The notes: generated by a model from the letters alone, not told the origin. Counted from the stretch's first letter, positions 55,184 through 64,000 are shown. The stretch is 64,000 nucleotides of DNA from Lentilactobacillus sunkii DSM 19904 (GCF_001435575.1 NZ_AZEA01000010.1:1-64000), one strand, 5' to 3'. A program made the numbers and translations.

Positions 55184-56074
55184 ATGAACAATTATTTAAT
55201 CATCTATAACGCCAATGCAGGAACAAGTGATAACGAAAAAATTGCAAAACAGGCTCAATCTTTCTTGGAAGAAAACGGCAAACATGTCACCCTGTCCAAA
55301 ACAGCGTCACGTGATGATGCCGTTGAACAAGCCAAACTGGCCACAGACAAATATGACTGCCTTGTCACGATTGGTGGCGATGGTTCGATCAATACCGCAT
55401 GTGAAGGATTTTTAACTGCAGGCAAATCCATCCCACTGGGAATCATCCCAGGCGGGACAATCAATAACTTTGCCAGAGCGCTCAAAATTCCTTTGGATAC
55501 TGATAAGGCAATCCACAACTTGGTAGCCGGTAATCCAACTGAAGTTGATCTCGGAGCAATTAATCAGACGCCAATTATCAGCAGTCTGACACTGGGTCGA
55601 TTAGCCGATATCGCCAGAAATGTGAAGGATGAGGATAAAAAACGCTTCGGGAAAATCATTTATCTCATCAAAGGTTTCAAAGAACTGTTCGCTAACCGAT
55701 CTTATAAACTAAAAATCACAGCGAACCATCAAACCGAAACCTTGCGGGCGCAGATATTGCTCATCACCACAACCAATTCAGTTGGCGGCTTCGTTGCCTT
55801 CAACCCTGATGCTTCCTATGATGATGACTACCTCCACGTATTCCTACTAAAAAGCTTCACGCCAATGTCCCTGCTCGCTTACCTGAGCTACTTCATTACG
55901 GGTAACTTAAAGAATGCCAAAGGAGTTCGATACTTTAAAACTCAAACACTTACAATTGAAGGATTATCAAAACGTGACATTCAGGCCCGAATTGATGGTG
56001 ATCCGGCAATGTCACTGCCTATTACAGTGAAAACAAAGGCGGACTTTTTGCAGGTTGTTGTGCCGAGAAACTAA
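55184..56074 (+). CDS. Diacylglycerol/lipid kinase (YegS/DagK family)
   Basis: 296 residues with the kinase motifs GGDGSINTACEGF (about 65-77) and LGIIPGGTINNFARAL. The start at 55184 has GAGGAGGTG before it; a frame five codons longer is weaker. Members phosphorylate diacylglycerol in phospholipid recycling; lipid specificity is unproven here. A terminator follows. Confidence 0.88.
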   Translation: MNNYLIIYNANAGTSDNEKIAKQAQSFLEENGKHVTLSKTASRDDAVEQAKLATDKYDCLVTIGGDGSINTACEGFLTAGKSIPLGIIPGGTINNFARALKIPLDTDKAIHNLVAGNPTEVDLGAINQTPIISSLTLGRLADIARNVKDEDKKRFGKIIYLIKGFKELFANRSYKLKITANHQTETLRAQILLITTTNSVGGFVAFNPDASYDDDYLHVFLLKSFTPMSLLAYLSYFITGNLKNAKGVRYFKTQTLTIEGLSKRDIQARIDGDPAMSLPITVKTKADFLQVVVPRN

Positions 56075-56111
56075 AAAATCGTCAATCATAAATGTGATTG
56101 ACGATTTTTTT
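56075..56111 (+). terminator. Terminator after lipid kinase
   Basis: Perfect hairpin AAAATCGTCAATCA / TGATTGACGATTTT with seven T residues, directly after the stop. Confidence 0.88.
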
Positions 56112-56181
56112 GCACCGCTTCAGTTCTGCTTCTCCATAGATACAATGTGCAGCAAAAGGCTGATCCCTGACATTTAACTAA

Positions 56182-56260
56182 AATAACCAGTCGTAATGTG
56201 CACGAACTGCACATCACAACTGGTTATTCCGTCAATGCTCCGACGGCGTGAAACGCCTAG
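56182..56260. repeat. Palindromic repeat copy 2
   Basis: Hairpin AATAACCAGT...ACTGGTTATT (56182-56228) with a self-complementary GTGCACGAACTGCAC centre, then the tail CCGTCAATGCTCCGACGG and GCGTGAAACGCCTAG (to 56260). The tail can fold as GGCGT-GAA-ACGCC. Shares AATAACC and ATCTAAACGGTTTG with copy 3, and the CTCCGACGG tail with copy 1. Confidence 0.7.
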
Positions 56261-56321
56261 TATCTAAACGGTTTGCTTCAGTTTGCCGAAACGAGTTCCA
56301 CAAACCATTTCCGTTTAACAC

Positions 56322-56368
56322 AATAACCGGAGGTAATGCGCATGAACCACGCATTACCTCCGGTTATT
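56322..56368. repeat. Palindromic repeat copy 3
   Basis: Perfect 19-base arms around the nine-base loop CATGAACCA (arms 56322-56340 and 56350-56368, beginning AATAACCGG). It lacks the CTCCGACGG tail but is followed by CCGTTAATACTC and ATCTAAACGGTTTG as in copy 2. It lies 40 bases beyond the aldehyde dehydrogenase stop, and could serve as its transcript end, though no U run follows. Confidence 0.7.
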
Positions 56369-56406
56369 CCGTTAATACTCAAGATCTAAACGGTTTGTTA
56401 CACTCT

Positions 56407-57828
56407 CTATTCTGGGTCTGCTGCTACCAAACCACCTGCTGGGTTAGCCAAGTTAGGTTTGTCAGTCTTAACGATTAATTGCTCGTTAACAAAGGCCATC
56501 TGACCAATGTGACTCATTTCACGGCCGTAACCTGAAAGCTTTACACCACCAAATGGTAATTCAGGCAATGTTGCCATGAAGTTATTAACGAATACCATTC
56601 CAGTTTCGATTTGTGATGCAACTTCGGCACCGTGGTCAGGATCGCCGGCAAAGACGATTCCACCAAGTCCGTAAGGGTTGTCGTTGGCAAGATCAATTGC
56701 TTCTTGCTCACTGTGAACCTTGTATACAGCAGCGATTGGGCCAAACATTTCTTCGCTGTATGCTGGGTTATCTTTGTCAATATCAGTCAAAATTGTTGGC
56801 ATGAAGAATTGACCTGGTAAGTCAATGTGTTCGTTACCATAAACAACTTTGGCGCCGGCAGCAATTGCGTCGTCCAACTGTCCTTGAAGCTTGTTCTTTG
56901 ATTTCTCAGTGTTCATTGGAGCTAAAGTTGTCTTAGGGTCCATTGGATCGCCGGGCTTCAAAGCAGCAAACTTCTTCTTCAAGTTTTCAACAAATTCATC
57001 ATATACGTTGTCCATAACGATGAATCGCTTGGATGAAGTACATACTTGACCATCGTTGTAAATCCGTGCACGCCATGCGATGTCATTAACATCATCCATG
57101 TTGGCATCGCCTAATACAACGAATGGATCCATTCCACCAAGCTCCATTGTGTTCTTCTTGAGTGCTTTACCAGCAGCTCCGGCAACGGCTGTACCGCCAC
57201 GCTCGGAACCAGTTAAAGCAACGCCTTGAACACGAGGATCGTCGATTGCTTCAGTAACTTGATCATATGAAAGGAACATGTTGGTTAAGGCGCCTTTAGG
57301 TGCGCCAGCTTCGGCAACAACATCGGCAAACATCTTAGCTGATGTTGGGGTGTTGGCAGCATGTTTCAAAATCATCGGGTTCCCTACCATAAAGTTAGGT
57401 GCAAACACACGCATAATTTGGTAGTAAGGGAAGTTCCAAGGTTCAACCATCATAACAACACCGGTTGCGTGATGTTGAATTTCAGCATCACCAGTGGCAA
57501 TGGTATCAATCTTTTCTGGCTTTAATAAGTCCTCACCATGATCAGCAAACCAATCAGCGATGATGGCAACAAGTTCAACTTCACCTTTTGATTCGCCAAT
57601 TAATTTACCCATATCAATCGTACAAGCACGAGCTAATTCATCTGAGTGCTCACGCAGCTTTGCAGCAACGTTGTGAAGAATCTTAGCTCTTTCGGAAATA
57701 TCTTGTTTCTTCATTGATTCATATAAATCGTGACCAGTTGCTAATGCAGATTGCAACTCATCCTCGGTAGCATTGGGATACTCCTTTACAACTTCATTGT
57801 TGAAAGGATTAACAGTACGATATGCCAT
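56407..57828 (-). CDS. Aldehyde dehydrogenase (succinate-semialdehyde type)
   Basis: 473-residue ALDH superfamily enzyme. Matches: PWNFPYYQIMRVFAPNF (oxyanion Asn), catalytic Glu in MELGGMDPF, and catalytic Cys in DGQVCTSSKRF. The sequence is of the NAD(P) succinate-semialdehyde dehydrogenase type common in lactobacilli. The start at 57828 has AGGAGG before it; a frame 35 codons longer lacks an SD. Single-gene unit; the substrate is not proven. Confidence 0.9.
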   Translation of the reverse strand: MAYRTVNPFNNEVVKEYPNATEDELQSALATGHDLYESMKKQDISERAKILHNVAAKLREHSDELARACTIDMGKLIGESKGEVELVAIIADWFADHGEDLLKPEKIDTIATGDAEIQHHATGVVMMVEPWNFPYYQIMRVFAPNFMVGNPMILKHAANTPTSAKMFADVVAEAGAPKGALTNMFLSYDQVTEAIDDPRVQGVALTGSERGGTAVAGAAGKALKKNTMELGGMDPFVVLGDANMDDVNDIAWRARIYNDGQVCTSSKRFIVMDNVYDEFVENLKKKFAALKPGDPMDPKTTLAPMNTEKSKNKLQGQLDDAIAAGAKVVYGNEHIDLPGQFFMPTILTDIDKDNPAYSEEMFGPIAAVYKVHSEQEAIDLANDNPYGLGGIVFAGDPDHGAEVASQIETGMVFVNNFMATLPELPFGGVKLSGYGREMSHIGQMAFVNEQLIVKTDKPNLANPAGGLVAADPE

Positions 57829-58020
57829 TATATAACCTCCTAAATTTGGATAAACCTGTAACGTGTAAATAAATCGTCCAGACATTTTAACATCCAAATA
57901 TAGAATATCATGCAATGTAAGCAGATACAACAAAATACATTGTGATTTACAAAACGGTTAACCAATTCAATAGTCAACGTATGTTACTTATAAAAATCGT
58001 TTCCATTTCACAAAAAAGAA

Positions 58021-59370
58021 TTATGCATAAACTGGGTTTTTCTTCGTATCTTTAATCTTGAACACTAAAATAATGGCAATAATTTCCAAGATAAGAAAGG
58101 TCAAAAAGACACCATTAAAGTTCTTGTCGCCTAAGACAACTGTTGCGATAACAATCGCCGTTGACCCCATAATCTGTCTGATCGTTGCAATAATTGAGGA
58201 ACCATGGGGAATCAAGTCATTGGTTAATGAGTTGGCTCCCAAAGTGGTTGCGGGCATCATCGCAAAAGCGTTTCCTGATTCAATGATGATTGAACAAATA
58301 ATTGCGATCCAAATACTGTTAAAGCTGGAAAAAAGCAGCAACCCTGCCCAACCGATAATAAACAGGCCAAAGCCAATCATGATGACCGGCTTAAAGCCAA
58401 TCCGGTCGGCTAATCGGCCACTTCGCCGATTTAACCATGACAAAACGGCGGCCGCGGGTACCAATGATAGGCCTGACCACAACGGTGTGAGGCCAAGAAC
58501 CTGCTGATAGTATAGCGGCATGACAATTGTGACAGTAATTAACGACATGTAGGATAAAGATGTTAAGGCCACTCCCAGATCAAAGTTAGTGATTGAAAGA
58601 ATATCCAACCGTAACAATGGCTGAGGCATCTTTAATTGACGACGGACGAACAGTACCAGCAAAATCAGCGACACAATCAGAATCCCCCAGTTCCAGTAAC
58701 TGGTTAAGGTCATATGAGAAATTTCGTTGATAAAGTACAAAAGCCCAATAATTCCTAAGGACATGAATACCGAAATAAAATCAAATCGGGTTGATTCGAT
58801 CTTCAATGGACTCACAACGGTCTTGAGTGCCAACAGGAATACGATTGTTAAAACAATTAAGAAAAACGCAAAAATGGCTTCCCACGGGAAGAATTGCAGC
58901 AAAACACCCGAAATAATTGGGCCGACTGCCAAAGCCGAGCCCATCACCAGGCCAACGGTTCCCATAACCGATCCACGGTGTTCAGGTGATGTTATTTCAA
59001 GAATGATTGATTGATATGATGGGAACAGGACACCAACGCTGAATCCTTCCATCAGTCGGCCAACCATCATTACAAGAAAGTTGGGTGCCCAAATGATAAT
59101 CAACGTTCCAATCACGAAGTTCACCAGCAATGCTAAATATAATGGCTTAAACTTAAAATTTTTCATCAACCATGGTGATAGCGGCATAACCACTGACATG
59201 ATCAGCATAAAGCCAGTCGTCAACCATGCAATTGTACTGGCTGGTAAATTAAAATACCTCATAAATGTTGGATAAGCCGTTGATAGCGAGGACTGGCTGA
59301 TCGACATGGTGAACGTCCCCAAAAGTAATGTGGCAATGAACCACTTGCGGCTTTTTTCTGTAAGTTCCAA
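58021..59370 (-). CDS. MFS transporter, DHA2 type
   Basis: 449 residues if started at the TTG at 59370, which has GGGGGAAT eight bases before it; other in-frame starts upstream have no SD. About 12-14 membrane segments, with the drug:H+ antiporter-2 pattern in segments 1-5 (STAYPTFMRYFNLPASTIAW, GRLMEGFSVGVLFPSYQSI). Probably exports a drug or metabolite. Single gene. Confidence 0.85.
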   Translation of the reverse strand: MELTEKSRKWFIATLLLGTFTMSISQSSLSTAYPTFMRYFNLPASTIAWLTTGFMLIMSVVMPLSPWLMKNFKFKPLYLALLVNFVIGTLIIIWAPNFLVMMVGRLMEGFSVGVLFPSYQSIILEITSPEHRGSVMGTVGLVMGSALAVGPIISGVLLQFFPWEAIFAFFLIVLTIVFLLALKTVVSPLKIESTRFDFISVFMSLGIIGLLYFINEISHMTLTSYWNWGILIVSLILLVLFVRRQLKMPQPLLRLDILSITNFDLGVALTSLSYMSLITVTIVMPLYYQQVLGLTPLWSGLSLVPAAAVLSWLNRRSGRLADRIGFKPVIMIGFGLFIIGWAGLLLFSSFNSIWIAIICSIIIESGNAFAMMPATTLGANSLTNDLIPHGSSIIATIRQIMGSTAIVIATVVLGDKNFNGVFLTFLILEIIAIILVFKIKDTKKNPVYA

Positions 59371-59403
59371 AATGATTCCCCCTATACTGTAATTATGAAA
59401 ATA

Positions 59404-59429
59404 GGACCGGAAAGTCATCTTTCCGATCC
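59404..59429 (-). terminator. Terminator after UspA gene
   Basis: GGACCGGAAAG / CTTTCCGATCC hairpin downstream of the leftward UspA gene, with TATTTTC following on that strand. Confidence 0.65.
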
Positions 59430-59450
59430 CTTTGAAAAAAGTTTGAATAA

Positions 59451-59897
59451 TTAACGTACAATCATGACTGAAATTGGTGAATACTTAGCCATGTATGCAG
59501 CTTGAGAACCAAAGTACTTACGAACGCCGGTCTTAGAAAGTGAACCGACAATTAACAAATCAGCATTGGTGGCGGGAATAACCCGTTTAACGATTGTTTC
59601 GCCAGGGTCACCTTCATCAATAACCGTATCAACTGCCTTTACACCAGCGCGCAAAGCTAATTGACGATAACCTTCAATATGCTTTGCAAGAGCAGAGCGT
59701 TCCCCATGGACATAATCCTTACTCAATGCTTGGAAGACATTAACGTTATCTTCTTCCATGATTGAGGTAATGATCAAGCGTGCATCCGATTGACGAGCCT
59801 CGCGAATTGCGTATCGAAATGCCAGTTGAGCATCTTCTGAGTCATCAACACCAACTAAAATCCGTTCAAATTTTTGACCGCCTGATTTATTTGCCAT
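59451..59897 (-). CDS. Universal stress protein UspA
   Basis: 148 residues. N-terminal RILVGVDDSEDAQLAFRYA and the C-terminal ATP-binding pattern DLLIVGSLSKTGVRKYFGSQA mark the UspA fold. It follows mntH by 71 bases; the mntH-usp order is common in lactobacilli. Start at 59897 with AAGGGATG; a frame to 59939 lacks an SD. Role in stress not determined. Confidence 0.9.
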   Translation of the reverse strand: MANKSGGQKFERILVGVDDSEDAQLAFRYAIREARQSDARLIITSIMEEDNVNVFQALSKDYVHGERSALAKHIEGYRQLALRAGVKAVDTVIDEGDPGETIVKRVIPATNADLLIVGSLSKTGVRKYFGSQAAYMAKYSPISVMIVR

Positions 59898-59968
59898 TTT
59901 GTAACATCCCTTCTTTAATGATGAATCTTTTGGGTACAAATGAAATTCTCTTCCAATTGCTTATTATA

Positions 59969-61564
59969 CTATTTTTTATCGGTATTGGCTGCTTGGCTTT
60001 GAGCTGCAGCAGCTTCTGCTTCAAAACGCTTGTTACTCTTGTAAATATCCCAAACCATCCATACAAGTAAGGCAACAACCAGGAAGATAACGAAGTATGA
60101 AATGTTATCAGCTGTGGCCAACGCACTCTTAGATGCATTGTCACCGGCAAAAGCTTCAAATTGGCCTGGAAGTCCTTTCATATTCAAGAAAGTCAAAGCA
60201 ACGACAGAGACCCAGCCAAGAATTCTAACGATCCACGAGTTCTTAAACCGACCGTGCATTTCAAGTGAGTTATTGGTAAACATCAGTAACGGCAACATTG
60301 AGAATGGCAAAGCAAACGCCAGAAATACTTGAGAATTGTTCATCAAAGTATTCAAAGCCTCATGCTGTTGAATTGGCGATTCTCTACCAGTCATTGCAAC
60401 ACAGATCAGAACTGGGATAACTGAGATTAATCGGGTTACCAAGCGACGGAGCCATAATGGCATCTTCATATGAATGAAACCTTCCATGATAACCTGTCCG
60501 GTTAAGGTACCGGTAATGGTTGAATTTTGACCTGAAGCCAACAATGCAACGGCAAACAGGATTGACAGAATACCAGACTTCGCAACGGCAATTAAGAGCC
60601 CATTACTCAATGTAGAAGGATCTGACAAAGCTTGGAACAAGCCGAAGAATGATGGGTCTTTAACGGCCCCACTCTTAAATACAGCAACTCCCATGATTAG
60701 CAGAAGTGAGTTAACCAGAAAAGCCATTGATAATTGAATGTTTGAATCCCAAGTAGAGAAACGAACAGTGCGGGCAACATCTTCTTCATCACTGTGATCA
60801 ACCTTACGAGTCTGAGAAACAGCGGAGTGAAGATAAAGGTTATGGGGCATAACCGTGGCACCAATGATTCCAAGAGCACCGGTCAACGGTGTTTGGCCGC
60901 CAACGTGAGGTGATGATGAGAATGTCTCACCGTTTGGAATAAGTCCCTTGAAGACACCGAGCCAGTTTGGATCTGAAAGTGCAACTTCATAAGCGAAGAC
61001 CACAAAGATAACACAGATCAAACAAACAACAATTGCTTCGATTTTTCGAAAGCCAATCTTGGTCAACAGCAATAATAGCAAGACATCAAATACCGTAATA
61101 AAGACTGAAATGACCAATGGAATATGGAACAACAGATACAAGGCAATCGCAGCACCAATAACTTCGGCAATATCAGTTGCCATAATTGCTAACTCGGTTA
61201 AAATCCATAACACATATCCAAGTGATTTGCTGGTTCTGGCACGAATAGCCTGAGCTAAATCCATTTGAGTCACAATGCCCAGTTTAGCCGCCATATATTG
61301 AAGCAACATGGCAATTAAACTCGACATTAAGATAACGGACATCAGCAGATATTCAAAATTTTGACCACCGGTGATTGAAGTTGACCAATTACCGGGATCC
61401 ATGTAACCAACAGCAACTAATGCGCCTGGTCCGGAATAACCAAATAATGTTCTCCAAAAACCTTTTCCTTTTGGAACAACAACCGTCCCGTTAATTTCTT
61501 CCAGCGAAGGTCCGTTGGCATAATGAATCAAATGTTCTTTTTTGGACTTTTTTTCTTCTGGCAT
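59969..61564 (-). CDS. mntH: Mn2+/Fe2+ transporter, NRAMP
   Basis: Proton-coupled manganese uptake, important for superoxide and peroxide tolerance in lactobacilli. 531 residues, eleven membrane segments. The metal-binding signature in segment 1 reads [11 protein letters not shown] (DPGN), and segment 6 has [11 protein letters not shown] (MPH). A long N-terminal tail (about 40 residues). SD GGGAGG. A candidate Mn-responsive operator lies upstream. Confidence 0.94.
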   Translation of the reverse strand: MPEEKKSKKEHLIHYANGPSLEEINGTVVVPKGKGFWRTLFGYSGPGALVAVGYMDPGNWSTSITGGQNFEYLLMSVILMSSLIAMLLQYMAAKLGIVTQMDLAQAIRARTSKSLGYVLWILTELAIMATDIAEVIGAAIALYLLFHIPLVISVFITVFDVLLLLLLTKIGFRKIEAIVVCLICVIFVVFAYEVALSDPNWLGVFKGLIPNGETFSSSPHVGGQTPLTGALGIIGATVMPHNLYLHSAVSQTRKVDHSDEEDVARTVRFSTWDSNIQLSMAFLVNSLLLIMGVAVFKSGAVKDPSFFGLFQALSDPSTLSNGLLIAVAKSGILSILFAVALLASGQNSTITGTLTGQVIMEGFIHMKMPLWLRRLVTRLISVIPVLICVAMTGRESPIQQHEALNTLMNNSQVFLAFALPFSMLPLLMFTNNSLEMHGRFKNSWIVRILGWVSVVALTFLNMKGLPGQFEAFAGDNASKSALATADNISYFVIFLVVALLVWMVWDIYKSNKRFEAEAAAAQSQAANTDKK

Positions 61565-61632
61565 TGCAGTACCTCCCTAATGTTTTGTACAAATCTAATG
61601 TTAGCATTATTTTGAGAGATGTAAATCTTTAA

Positions 61633-61646
61633 TTAGGGATACCTAA
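61633..61646 (-). promoter_or_regulatory. MntR/DtxR-like operator before mntH
   Basis: Inverted repeat TTAGG-GATA-CCTAA, about 70 bases before the mntH start. It resembles DtxR/MntR-type boxes of Gram-positive bacteria (TTAGG...CCTAA). Repression by manganese is inferred. Confidence 0.5.
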
Positions 61647-61713
61647 CTTTCTTTTTGAAAGTAGTTTATATAGATTTTTGGTGTGGCAAGGAAGAAAACG
61701 GTTACTGAATTCG

Positions 61714-62187
61714 TTATATTTTTTCGCGGATCTCGTTCAATTCACTCATAAAGTTTGCAAACTTTTCTAATTCATCCTTTGAGTAATGATCAGCCAAATG
61801 TTCTAATTGATTTTCTTCCTCAAGATGGTAATTTGTATGAATCTGATTAATGGCTTTGCCTGTCTCGGTCAGCCGGACAAATGACTCCTTTTTATTTGTT
61901 GGCTGATGAAACTTCTCAACAAGGCCTTTAGATGCAAGCTTATTAACCACTTTGGAAACGGCTCCCTGGGTTAACGGGACCTGCTCAACAATTTCAGAAA
62001 TTTTGATTCCCTCAGCAGACTGCACAGCACGCATGACGTGAAGGTCGTTAATCGTCATTTCTGCAGTTGTATTTGAGTCTATTTGCTGATTTTGGTTGAT
62101 CAGTTCAAGAATATGATCATCGATGTCATGAGTTCTAAAAGCCTCAAGCTGTTCTCGAATTATTTCAATTGAATTTTTTCTTTTCAT
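61714..62187 (-). CDS. MarR-family regulator
   Basis: 157 residues: winged HTH (about 57-100: MRAVQSAEGIKISEIVEQVPLTQGAVSKVVNKLASKGLVEKF in two parts) flanked by dimerisation helices. Divergent from the quinone-oxidoreductase gene, with two ATTCC-N2-GGAAT palindromes in the intergenic region that suit a MarR dimer. Likely controls both genes. Confidence 0.88.
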   Translation of the reverse strand: MKRKNSIEIIREQLEAFRTHDIDDHILELINQNQQIDSNTTAEMTINDLHVMRAVQSAEGIKISEIVEQVPLTQGAVSKVVNKLASKGLVEKFHQPTNKKESFVRLTETGKAINQIHTNYHLEEENQLEHLADHYSKDELEKFANFMSELNEIREKI

Positions 62188-62192
62188 TTTAA

Positions 62193-62255
62193 ATTCCTCG
62201 GAATATATATTGACAATTCTCTACATTTGCTTATACTAATTATATTCCTTGGAAT
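62193..62255. promoter_or_regulatory. MarR operators flanking divergent promoter
   Basis: ATTCCTCGGAAT (62193-62204) and ATTCCTTGGAAT (62244-62255). Between them lie -35 TTGACA (62210-62215), a 16-base spacer and -10 TATACT (62232-62237) for the rightward gene; the second palindrome sits just beyond the start. Occupancy by MarR at both would block RNA polymerase. Confidence 0.7.
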
Positions 62256-62303
62256 ACATTTTGAACAGAGCAAACTTAAGCAACGAAAAAACGAGGTAAA
62301 CAA

Positions 62304-62894
62304 ATGAAAACAGTGATTATTTTTGACCACCCCTACACCCTCTCTGCGAGCCACAATGAGCCTCACAATCGAAGTTACAGTGCCGCTGTCGCTCAGAGCA
62401 CTGTTGACTATTTAACAATAAAAGGCGGTGAGGTAGACATTATTGACTTGAATAAAGACGGTTTCGATCCTGTCATGCATCCTGAAGACTTGACTGCTTG
62501 GCGCACCCGACAATCAATCAACGCTCAGGTTGATGATTATTTTCAACGGTTAATGACCGCTGATCAAATCATCTTTATTTTCCCAATCTGGTGGGAAGTT
62601 ATGCCGGCAATGACAAAAGGCTTCATCGACAAAGTATTCAGCAAAAATCGAATGATCTCGAAAAATCCTCGGGTTGTCTTACCCAAGAATCCAGTCATCA
62701 GGATATTTACGATTGCCGGGACCCCAACCCTGTTGTATCGATTAAAGTACGGCAATCCAATCATGAAGGCTCTATCCAGAGGAACGTTTAAAAAAATCGG
62801 TCTCAAAAAGATCAAGTGGCATAACTTTAATGCAGAAGACGAGTCACCGAAAAAACGCCAAGCTGATCTGAATCAAATCCAAAAATATCTGTAG
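62304..62894 (+). CDS. NAD(P)H-dependent quinone/flavin oxidoreductase
   Basis: 196-residue flavodoxin-like protein (NQO1/MdaB-type): N-terminal KTVIIFDHPYTLSASHN, QIIFIFPIWWEVMPAMTKGFIDKVF and IAGTPTLL. Two-electron reduction of quinones or nitro compounds with NAD(P)H. Divergent from, and probably repressed by, the adjacent MarR regulator. Confidence 0.88.
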   Translation: MKTVIIFDHPYTLSASHNEPHNRSYSAAVAQSTVDYLTIKGGEVDIIDLNKDGFDPVMHPEDLTAWRTRQSINAQVDDYFQRLMTADQIIFIFPIWWEVMPAMTKGFIDKVFSKNRMISKNPRVVLPKNPVIRIFTIAGTPTLLYRLKYGNPIMKALSRGTFKKIGLKKIKWHNFNAEDESPKKRQADLNQIQKYL

Positions 62895-62937
62895 TCTTCA
62901 CCCGATCGCCATATAATAGATGTAGAGGGGGTGCAAG

Positions 62938-63807
62938 ATGAAACGTTTCATTCGAATCATGGGTGTTGGACTGGTGTCAGCGTTTATTGCGACAGGCTTT
63001 TCTGCAGTTAACGCATCCCGCAAGTCTTCCCCGCTTGGCACCCACATTTCCTTGAAGGCAACGGATAACACCCGCGACTTGGGTGGCATTCAGGCAAAAA
63101 ATGGCCAGCATATTCGCAAATATCGATTAATTCGTTCGGATGCCCTCAACAAATTATCAGCTCACGATAAATGGAAACTGCAAAAACAGCTTCGGGTTAA
63201 AGTTATCTTGGACTTTCGCTCCAAAGGCGAGATCCACAATGCTCCTGATGCAACGTTGCATGGGACTCGCAATAATCGCTTGAGTGTCATGGCGAACCCA
63301 AACTTTGGGGTTCACACAACTGCTCAATACATCCATGAACTCGCGGGTAAACAGCCCAACAATATGGAACTGTTTTATCAAAAAATGGTCACTCAGCCCC
63401 ACAGTATCAAAGCTTACCGAACAATGTTCAGATACCTGCTGAAACAAAGGTCTGGTGGAATTTTATATCATTGTACCTATGGCAAGGATCGGACAGGAAT
63501 TGCCACCATGCTGATTCTTTCCAGCCTGGGGATTCCCAAAACAACCATTATGAAGAATTATCTGGCTTCCAATCGATATTTAAAATCAGTTACGAATCGC
63601 GAATATCGCCAAATGAGACGCCACACCCATAATCGAAAAGTATTGGCAAATCTCAAACGATCCCGTTCAGCCAAGGCGGCGTATCTCAATGCTGCCTATT
63701 CCGCAATCTATCAGCAATCCGGGTCCATTAAACATTATCTTCGAAGTCAAATGCACCTATCCGCGAACGATATTCAAAAGCTTCGCCATTTATACCTAAA
63801 CAAATAA
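62938..63807 (+). CDS. Secreted protein tyrosine phosphatase (IphP/LipA type)
   Basis: 289 residues with a signal peptide (RIMGVGLVSAFIATGFSAV, cleaved near NAS-RK) and a Y_phosphatase3 domain. The catalytic loop is C179-TYGKD-R185 in HCTYGKDRTGIA; RDLGG near the start is also typical. The protein lacks an anchor. Such secreted phosphatases in bacteria act on phosphotyrosine or phosphoinositides; the target here is unknown. -10 TATAAT at 62912 and SD GAGGGGG. Own terminator. Confidence 0.85.
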   Translation: MKRFIRIMGVGLVSAFIATGFSAVNASRKSSPLGTHISLKATDNTRDLGGIQAKNGQHIRKYRLIRSDALNKLSAHDKWKLQKQLRVKVILDFRSKGEIHNAPDATLHGTRNNRLSVMANPNFGVHTTAQYIHELAGKQPNNMELFYQKMVTQPHSIKAYRTMFRYLLKQRSGGILYHCTYGKDRTGIATMLILSSLGIPKTTIMKNYLASNRYLKSVTNREYRQMRRHTHNRKVLANLKRSRSAKAAYLNAAYSAIYQQSGSIKHYLRSQMHLSANDIQKLRHLYLNK

Positions 63808-63808
63808 A

Positions 63809-63860
63809 GCATCGAAAGGCCTTGTCACTAATCCGTGACAGGAAGCTTTCGATGCTTTTT
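63809..63860. terminator. Bidirectional terminator
   Basis: GCATCGAAAG...TGTCAC / GTGACA...CTTTCGATGC followed by five T residues. It ends the phosphatase gene and the converging gene at the window edge. Confidence 0.85.
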
Positions 63861-64000
63861 ATTGAATACTGTGATTATATGAATCGATTTGTTTGAGCAA
63901 ATTATTATTTTTATTGAATCTGGCAAATGCTGTGGCATCGTTGATAAGTTCAACAAACCGATCTGTTTTGCCATTAACTGAATACTCATTCTCCGCCAAA
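63859..64000 (-). CDS. C-terminal end of unknown leftward gene (partial)
   Basis: The last 46 codons of a leftward reading frame that enters from the right edge and stops at TAA 63861-63859. Visible residues include NEYSVNGKTDRFVELINDA and end in SYNHSIQ. The frame is open to the edge and the terminator lies right after its stop. Too short to identify. Confidence 0.55.
   Translation of the reverse strand, partial: LAENEYSVNGKTDRFVELINDATAFARFNKNNNLLKQIDSYNHSIQ

Noticed and set aside
1-64000. Prophage, insertion sequence, CRISPR array, tRNA or rRNA
   Set aside because: No transposase, integrase, phage or cas gene, no regular repeat-spacer pattern, and no tRNA cloverleaf or rRNA sequence that I could recognise.

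Overview
The window looks like chromosomal core DNA of a low-to-mid GC Lactobacillaceae species. A Lentilactobacillus-like (heterofermentative) genome is my best guess, based on G-rich Shine-Dalgarno sites, secreted DUF5776/MucBP-type surface proteins, a compact pur operon, xylB and mntH followed by a universal stress protein. I see no prophage, insertion sequence, rRNA, tRNA or CRISPR.

Layout. 1-4.1 kb: polar amino acid ABC transporter operon ending in a URO-D-superfamily methyltransferase-like gene. 4.4-6.5 kb: three small secreted proteins. 6.7-9.4 kb: a GPH sugar symporter, an 840-base gene-poor stretch and a small secreted protein. 9.6-15.3 kb: SDR, aldo/keto reductase, a membrane protein and two large secreted surface proteins. 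15.5-16.7 kb: Panacea antitoxin with a frameshifted MqsR-like toxin. 16.9-25.8 kb: MFS exporter, Lrp regulator, amino acid permease, HsmA-like protein, xylulokinase, UvrA paralogue and an SDR. 25.9-28.4 kb: pyrFED behind a PyrR-type attenuator. 28.4-35 kb: MazEF, MFS, HAD phosphatase, proline iminopeptidase, YaaA, and an ABC-2 permease with its TetR regulator. 35-46.8 kb: the eleven-gene purine operon purEKCSQLFMNHD, read leftwards from a promoter with a PurBox. 46.9-54.4 kb: aldo/keto reductase, a metal P1B-ATPase/CopZ-like/Dps-like cluster, an SDR, an ammonium transporter with a GlnR box, and a HigA antitoxin with a broken HigB. 54.6-64 kb: Nudix, lipid kinase, aldehyde dehydrogenase, MFS, UspA, MntH, a MarR/oxidoreductase pair, and a secreted tyrosine phosphatase.

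The most unusual region is 8.05-9.45 kb. Three leftward promoters each carry an exact TTTAAG-N5-TTTAAG direct repeat placed 10 bases before a -10 hexamer. This is the architecture of CiaR-controlled promoters in streptococci. Two of them drive RNAs without a proper gene. These RNAs end in near-identical terminators and carry repeated hairpins with ACCCC loops whose complement looks like a Shine-Dalgarno plus start codon, much like streptococcal csRNAs. The third promoter drives a small secreted protein. No such RNA family is known to me in lactobacilli.

Other points worth attention are two FNR/FLP-type boxes with identical class II spacing in the metal-ATPase cluster, two toxin-antitoxin loci with dead toxins and intact antitoxins, and a family of palindromic repeats with divergent but self-complementary arms, one copy of which splits purD from the rest of the purine operon.
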